Assembly: GCA_949740445.1 (NCBI GenBank)
Contig: CATJIF010000167.1
Span: 1 to 36,034 of the forward strand
Reading direction: 5' to 3'
DNA: 36,034 nucleotides
Source: an uncultured Peptostreptococcaceae bacterium
Lineage (GTDB): Bacteria > Bacillota > Clostridia > Peptostreptococcales > Anaerovoracaceae
Shown here: positions 33,735 to 36,034 of the stretch, one piece after another
How the letters are laid out: each line of letters starts with the position of its first letter
How positions within the stretch are numbered: the first letter of the stretch is position 1
Notes under the pieces: model-generated
What the model saw: the letters and a program-made list of their open reading frames with translations, nothing else
Told to the model about the DNA's origin: nothing
Databases searched by the model: none
Made by a program: the position numbers and the translations under genes

Positions 33735-34739
33735 TTATCCGGCAAATGGATCAACTACATCGCCGCTTTCGCCGTCGATGGCCGCAATCCAATATCCATA
33801 GGTTTCTTCGTCGCGCTCTCCCTGCCCTATCGGCTGCCAATAGCAAAACCCCGACTCTCCTTCGTCGGGCTGCTCTTCTTTGCGAAAACGTCCTGGAACT
33901 GCCAGGTAATACATGGCCTCTTGCCGGCATCCCAGCAAAAAGTGACCGTATTTTGCAGAAAAATGCTGGGCTCCCGGCGAAACGAAAAACATGCCTTTCG
34001 GATTGGCTATTTTCAGCCAGCGCGCATCAAAAGGGTCGGGCTGAAATGGCCTGATTTCTTCGTAATATCCGCAGACGCTCCAAAAGTACCGGCAGACATT
34101 GCGCAGATAGGTATTGTAAAAACGGTTGTAATTCTCCCTGCTTTTTTCGGCAGTCAGGGGGCTGGACTGCGACGTTCTCTGCTGCAAGGCGTTCTGCGGC
34201 CGGTCGGCAGAATTGTTGCTTTCTTGCAGCTGGCCTTCCGCCTGCATTTGGCCCTCCTCTGCCTGTGTCGATGCCGCCCGCATTGCAGACACCTGTGCAG
34301 TCTCTCCCACATGTGCTGTCTCTTCTGGCGGATGCCCTGTTTTTCCCATAAGCACCGGATGCAGCTGCTCTTTTCTGTTTTTAGAAGATACTGCCGCCAC
34401 AATAGCAGCTGTATAGCGCTGATAATCATTTCCCTCGCCGTCTACGTCCTGCGGCCGAAACCGCAAATATACTTCTCCTGTTCCATAGCGCGTTACCGGA
34501 ATGGTTCCAACTACCGTATGTATCGTCCGCTCGCCCCGCTTGCCGAAAAGAATCAGCTGATATGTATATTCGCTGCGCGGAAAAAAGCGGATATTTTGAA
34601 TCACACAGCGGAATGCGCCGCGCCCGTTTCCTGTCTCTACCCGCAAATAGCCCTTCATTTCTTTTTTCGGCTCAGCGGCAAACTCCCTGCCGCGTTCTTC
34701 GAACAAAATGACGGCGCGGGAATACCTTGTATAATCCAT
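33735..34739 (-). CDS. Hypothetical protein, two conserved-looking domains joined by a Gln/Ser-rich linker
   Basis: A 334-residue soluble protein. The N-terminal domain (about 1-125) is beta-rich (YSRAVILFEERGREFA; GYLRVETGNGRG; ILFGKRGERTIHTVVGTIP). Residues about 130-200 are a low-complexity Gln/Ala/Glu/Ser linker. The C-terminal domain (about 205-334) has aromatic motifs YNRFYNTYLRNVCRYFWSV, YGHFLLG, YYLAVPGRF and YGYWIAAID. I recall similar hypotheticals in Clostridia but no function. The ATG at 34739 has AGGAGGG upstream; the extension to 34808 would run into the divergent promoter region. Divergent from the CvpA gene. Confidence 0.7.
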   Translation of the reverse strand: MDYTRYSRAVILFEERGREFAAEPKKEMKGYLRVETGNGRGAFRCVIQNIRFFPRSEYTYQLILFGKRGERTIHTVVGTIPVTRYGTGEVYLRFRPQDVDGEGNDYQRYTAAIVAAVSSKNRKEQLHPVLMGKTGHPPEETAHVGETAQVSAMRAASTQAEEGQMQAEGQLQESNNSADRPQNALQQRTSQSSPLTAEKSRENYNRFYNTYLRNVCRYFWSVCGYYEEIRPFQPDPFDARWLKIANPKGMFFVSPGAQHFSAKYGHFLLGCRQEAMYYLAVPGRFRKEEQPDEGESGFCYWQPIGQGERDEETYGYWIAAIDGESGDVVDPFAG

Positions 34740-34767
34740 ACCCCGTTCCCTCCTGCTGTTTTTTACC

Positions 34768-34796
34768 TTGAGTTTTTTTGCATAACTTGGTAAGAT
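34768..34796 (+). promoter_or_regulatory. Sigma-A promoter of the CvpA-family gene
   Basis: TTGAGT, 17-bp spacer, TAAGAT, 32 bp before the start codon. Confidence 0.55.
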
Positions 34797-34808
34797 AATT
34801 ATATTCAA
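34779..34808 (-). promoter_or_regulatory. Possible divergent promoter of the hypothetical protein gene
   Basis: Minus-strand TTGAAT, 18-bp spacer, TATGCA, overlapping the plus-strand CvpA promoter, so the two may interfere. Confidence 0.4.
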
Positions 34809-34828
34809 GGGAAAAGGAGATTAGACCT

Positions 34829-35461
34829 ATGTGGATGGACATCGCCATTGCTGCTGTTATTTTACTTTCTGCCATCTGCGGCTTCCGCAGCGGTTTTGTA
34901 AAAACATTTCTTCATACCATCGGCTGGATCGCTTCGATTATTTTAGGATTTATCTGGTATCCGCAGTTGAATTCCTTTCTGCAAGAGCATACCAATTATT
35001 ACAACTCCATGCGCAGCAATGTCAGCCATCGCCTCAGCGATGCCGCAGGCAATGCCGTAGCTGACAACTTTTCTTCGATTCCGGATATTCTGCAGCGCAC
35101 GGTTGCTACTGCCACCCGGACGCTGAGCGATTCTCTGGCAGACAGCATCACTCATTTATTTTTCAGCATCGTAAGCCTCGTAATCGTCGTTGCCGCGATT
35201 AAGTTCGTGTTTTGGATTTTCATTCAGCTCTTCAGCAAGACGAAAAACGAAGGTTTTACCGGTTTTGTAGACAGTGCCCTGGGGCTGGGCTTTGGCGCTT
35301 TGAAAGGTATTTTGCTCATTTTAGTGCTGATGGCGCTTCTCGTTCCCATCAGCAACTTTGCCGATACCACCTTTTTTACGGATTCTATCGCCAGCTCGAC
35401 TGTGGCCTCGCTTTTGTACAATGCCAATCCTTTGTTGCTCTTTATTCGCGGCCTGCTGTAG
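34829..35461 (+). CDS. CvpA family membrane protein
   Basis: A 210-residue protein with four hydrophobic segments: IAIAAVILLSAICGFRSGFVKT at the start (the family's RG/SGF motif), a second at about 30-45, a long polar loop, then SIVSLVIVVAAIKFVFWIF and LGLGFGALKGILLILVLMALLV. CvpA relatives are linked to colicin V production, envelope stress and cell-wall processes; the molecular role is unclear. AAGGAG precedes the ATG. It is followed by a probable terminator and then tRNA-Arg. Confidence 0.88.
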   Translation: MWMDIAIAAVILLSAICGFRSGFVKTFLHTIGWIASIILGFIWYPQLNSFLQEHTNYYNSMRSNVSHRLSDAAGNAVADNFSSIPDILQRTVATATRTLSDSLADSITHLFFSIVSLVIVVAAIKFVFWIFIQLFSKTKNEGFTGFVDSALGLGFGALKGILLILVLMALLVPISNFADTTFFTDSIASSTVASLLYNANPLLLFIRGLL

Positions 35462-35480
35462 AACTTCGTTCGGCCCCTGC

Positions 35481-35513
35481 CTGCCGGCTGTGCAGCGCAC
35501 GGCAGCCTTCTTT
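35481..35513 (+). terminator. Probable terminator after the CvpA-family gene
   Basis: CTGCC (35481-35485) with GGCAG (35501-35505), and inside it GTGC-agc-GCAC with a 4-nt bulge; a T-rich CCTTCTTT follows. Confidence 0.5.
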
Positions 35514-35558
35514 CGAAACACAGAGACGAAAAAAGCGAGGAAAACAGGGAATGTACTC

Positions 35559-35587
35559 TTGACGGCAGCCTGTTTCCTGTTTAATAT
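35559..35587 (+). promoter_or_regulatory. Promoter of tRNA-Arg
   Basis: TTGACG, 17-bp spacer, TAATAT, 25 bp before the mature tRNA 5' end. Confidence 0.75.
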
Positions 35588-35612
35588 AGATACAGTAGCC
35601 AACAGGCACTTT

Positions 35613-35688
35613 GCCTCAGTAGCTCAGGGGATAGAGCGTCGGTTTCCTAAACCGTGCGTCGGGTGTTCGAATCGCCTCTGGGGCACCA
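35613..35688 (+). tRNA. tRNA-Arg, anticodon CCT
   Basis: Complete cloverleaf read by hand: acceptor GCCTCAG/CTGGGGC, D arm GCTC/GAGC, anticodon loop TTCCTAA (anticodon CCT, decoding AGG), T loop TTCGAAT, discriminator A and an encoded CCA. Pair 27-43 is a T-T mismatch; the rest of the anticodon stem pairs. Own promoter and terminator. tRNA-Arg genes are common integration sites for mobile elements. Confidence 0.93.
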
Positions 35689-35690
35689 TC

Positions 35691-35741
35691 AAAAAACACC
35701 GCAGAAACGTTGGATTTTCAATGTTTCTGCGGTGTTTTATT
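35691..35741 (+). terminator. Strong terminator after tRNA-Arg
   Basis: Perfect 14-bp stem (35695-35708 with 35723-35736; core CACCGCAGAAAC), 14-nt loop, then TTATTTT. The A-run on the other side makes it usable for minus-strand transcripts too. Confidence 0.88.
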
Positions 35742-35789
35742 TTCGTCAAATCCACCTCTTTTTTATGCTTCATCTCCGCTATTTTCCGC

Positions 35790-35825
35790 TAAGTGCACCT
35801 ACTAAATGTGCACCTAAGTGTGCAG
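35790..35825. repeat. Short repeats GTGCACCTA next to the tRNA
   Basis: TAAGTGCACCTA and AATGTGCACCTAAGTG contain two direct copies of GTGCACCTA plus a partial third (GTGTGCA). The palindromic GTGCAC suggests protein binding sites; an attachment or excision-related site is possible. Confidence 0.4.
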
Positions 35826-35828
35826 TTT

Positions 35829-35987
35829 TTAGTGTGGGAACCCCATGACAAAGTCATATGTCCATTTCAAAATGTGCTCATCTTCAGAGATGATTTCTAT
35901 TATTTTAAGTATTCTCCAATCCATCGGCTTTTCTACATGCCGCTTTTCGATTTCAGTGGTATTGTCGCCTTTTCCTGCGTGTTTCAC
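35829..35987 (-). CDS. Small hypothetical protein (52 aa)
   Basis: GTG start with GAAGGTGA six bases upstream. The product begins with a polar stretch (KHAGKGDNTTEIEKRHVEK) and ends with a helical segment DWRILKIIEIISEDEHILKW followed by TYDFVMGF. This pattern resembles small ORFs found on integrative elements and prophages of Clostridia, from memory. DNA is AT-richer than the CvpA region. It points towards the tRNA, converging with it. Confidence 0.4.
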   Translation of the reverse strand: MKHAGKGDNTTEIEKRHVEKPMDWRILKIIEIISEDEHILKWTYDFVMGFPH

Positions 35988-36004
35988 ATCGCTTCACCTT
36001 CTTT

Positions 36005-36034
36005 ATTTTGCCACATCAACAACACCAAAAACAC
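36005..36034 (-). CDS. C-terminal end of a gene running off the window (partial)
   Basis: On the minus strand the last nine codons before a TAA read VFGVVDVAK, 17 bases ahead of the next small ORF's GTG and in the right place for an operon partner. Another frame (ending EGEAM, overlapping the GTG) is also open, so the frame is uncertain. Confidence 0.25.

Noticed and set aside
33384-34793. Long plus-strand open frame (469 codons)
   Set aside because: It lies opposite tadA and the hypothetical protein gene, both with good motifs or start signals; its translation is Cys/His/Arg-rich without any recognisable motif, a typical antisense shadow.

Overview
The window reads as the chromosome of an anaerobic, Gram-positive-type Clostridia (Bacillota). 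The signs are a butyrate kinase, a short cobalamin-dependent MetH without a reactivation domain, TagO/MnaA and ComEB-type housekeeping genes, lipoprotein-type ABC transporters, AGGAGG-like ribosome binding sites and many extended -10 promoters. Base composition is middling GC, except for one clearly AT-rich block at about 22.3-24.4 kb. The genus cannot be named from the sequence alone. No rRNA, CRISPR array or insertion sequence was seen.

Layout. 0-2.6 kb: butyrate kinase (+) converges on a MATE exporter (-). 2.7-14.2 kb: a long minus-strand run transcribed from a good promoter before truA: truA, metF, a membrane Ser/Thr kinase with an external C-type lectin domain, a duplicated-HTH regulator, a DUF2334 deacetylase-like membrane protein, metH (with its own promoter), comEB, tagO, mnaA, then a terminator. 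14.2-14.5 kb: a 33-codon cysteine-rich ORF with a strong RBS and a perfect 13-bp terminator. 14.6-21 kb: YitT-family membrane protein (+), a TIR-domain protein (-) divergent from a membrane/TrkA-N-like/RyR-domain protein (+), and a coiled-coil/Sel1-repeat protein (-).

21-25.4 kb: an M20 amidohydrolase, an AT-rich AAA ATPase plus DUF4276 (TOPRIM-like) pair that looks horizontally acquired, and an S66 (LdcA/MccF) peptidase, all minus strand. 25.5-28.1 kb: a three-gene ABC-2 exporter. 28.3-31.1 kb: a three-gene TrpXYZ-like uptake ABC system with a structured leader and an intergenic attenuator. 31.4-34.8 kb: a zinc-ribbon protein, an Ig-like membrane protein coupled to tadA, and an unrecognised conserved-looking protein. 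34.8-36 kb: CvpA-family protein (+), tRNA-Arg(CCT), a terminator, and small minus-strand ORFs at the edge that may mark an integrated element.

How it fits together. MetF and MetH form the methyl branch of methionine synthesis. TagO and MnaA start and supply a cell-wall polymer. The most interesting material is the density of eukaryote-like signalling or immunity domains: kinase-lectin receptor, TIR, RyR, Sel1 and ATPase/TOPRIM. The divergent TIR/RyR pair is the best candidate for an undescribed nucleotide-signal system. The kinase/HTH/DUF2334 trio is the best candidate for a surface-sensing pathway. Both functions are inferences; the domains and gene arrangement are what the sequence shows.
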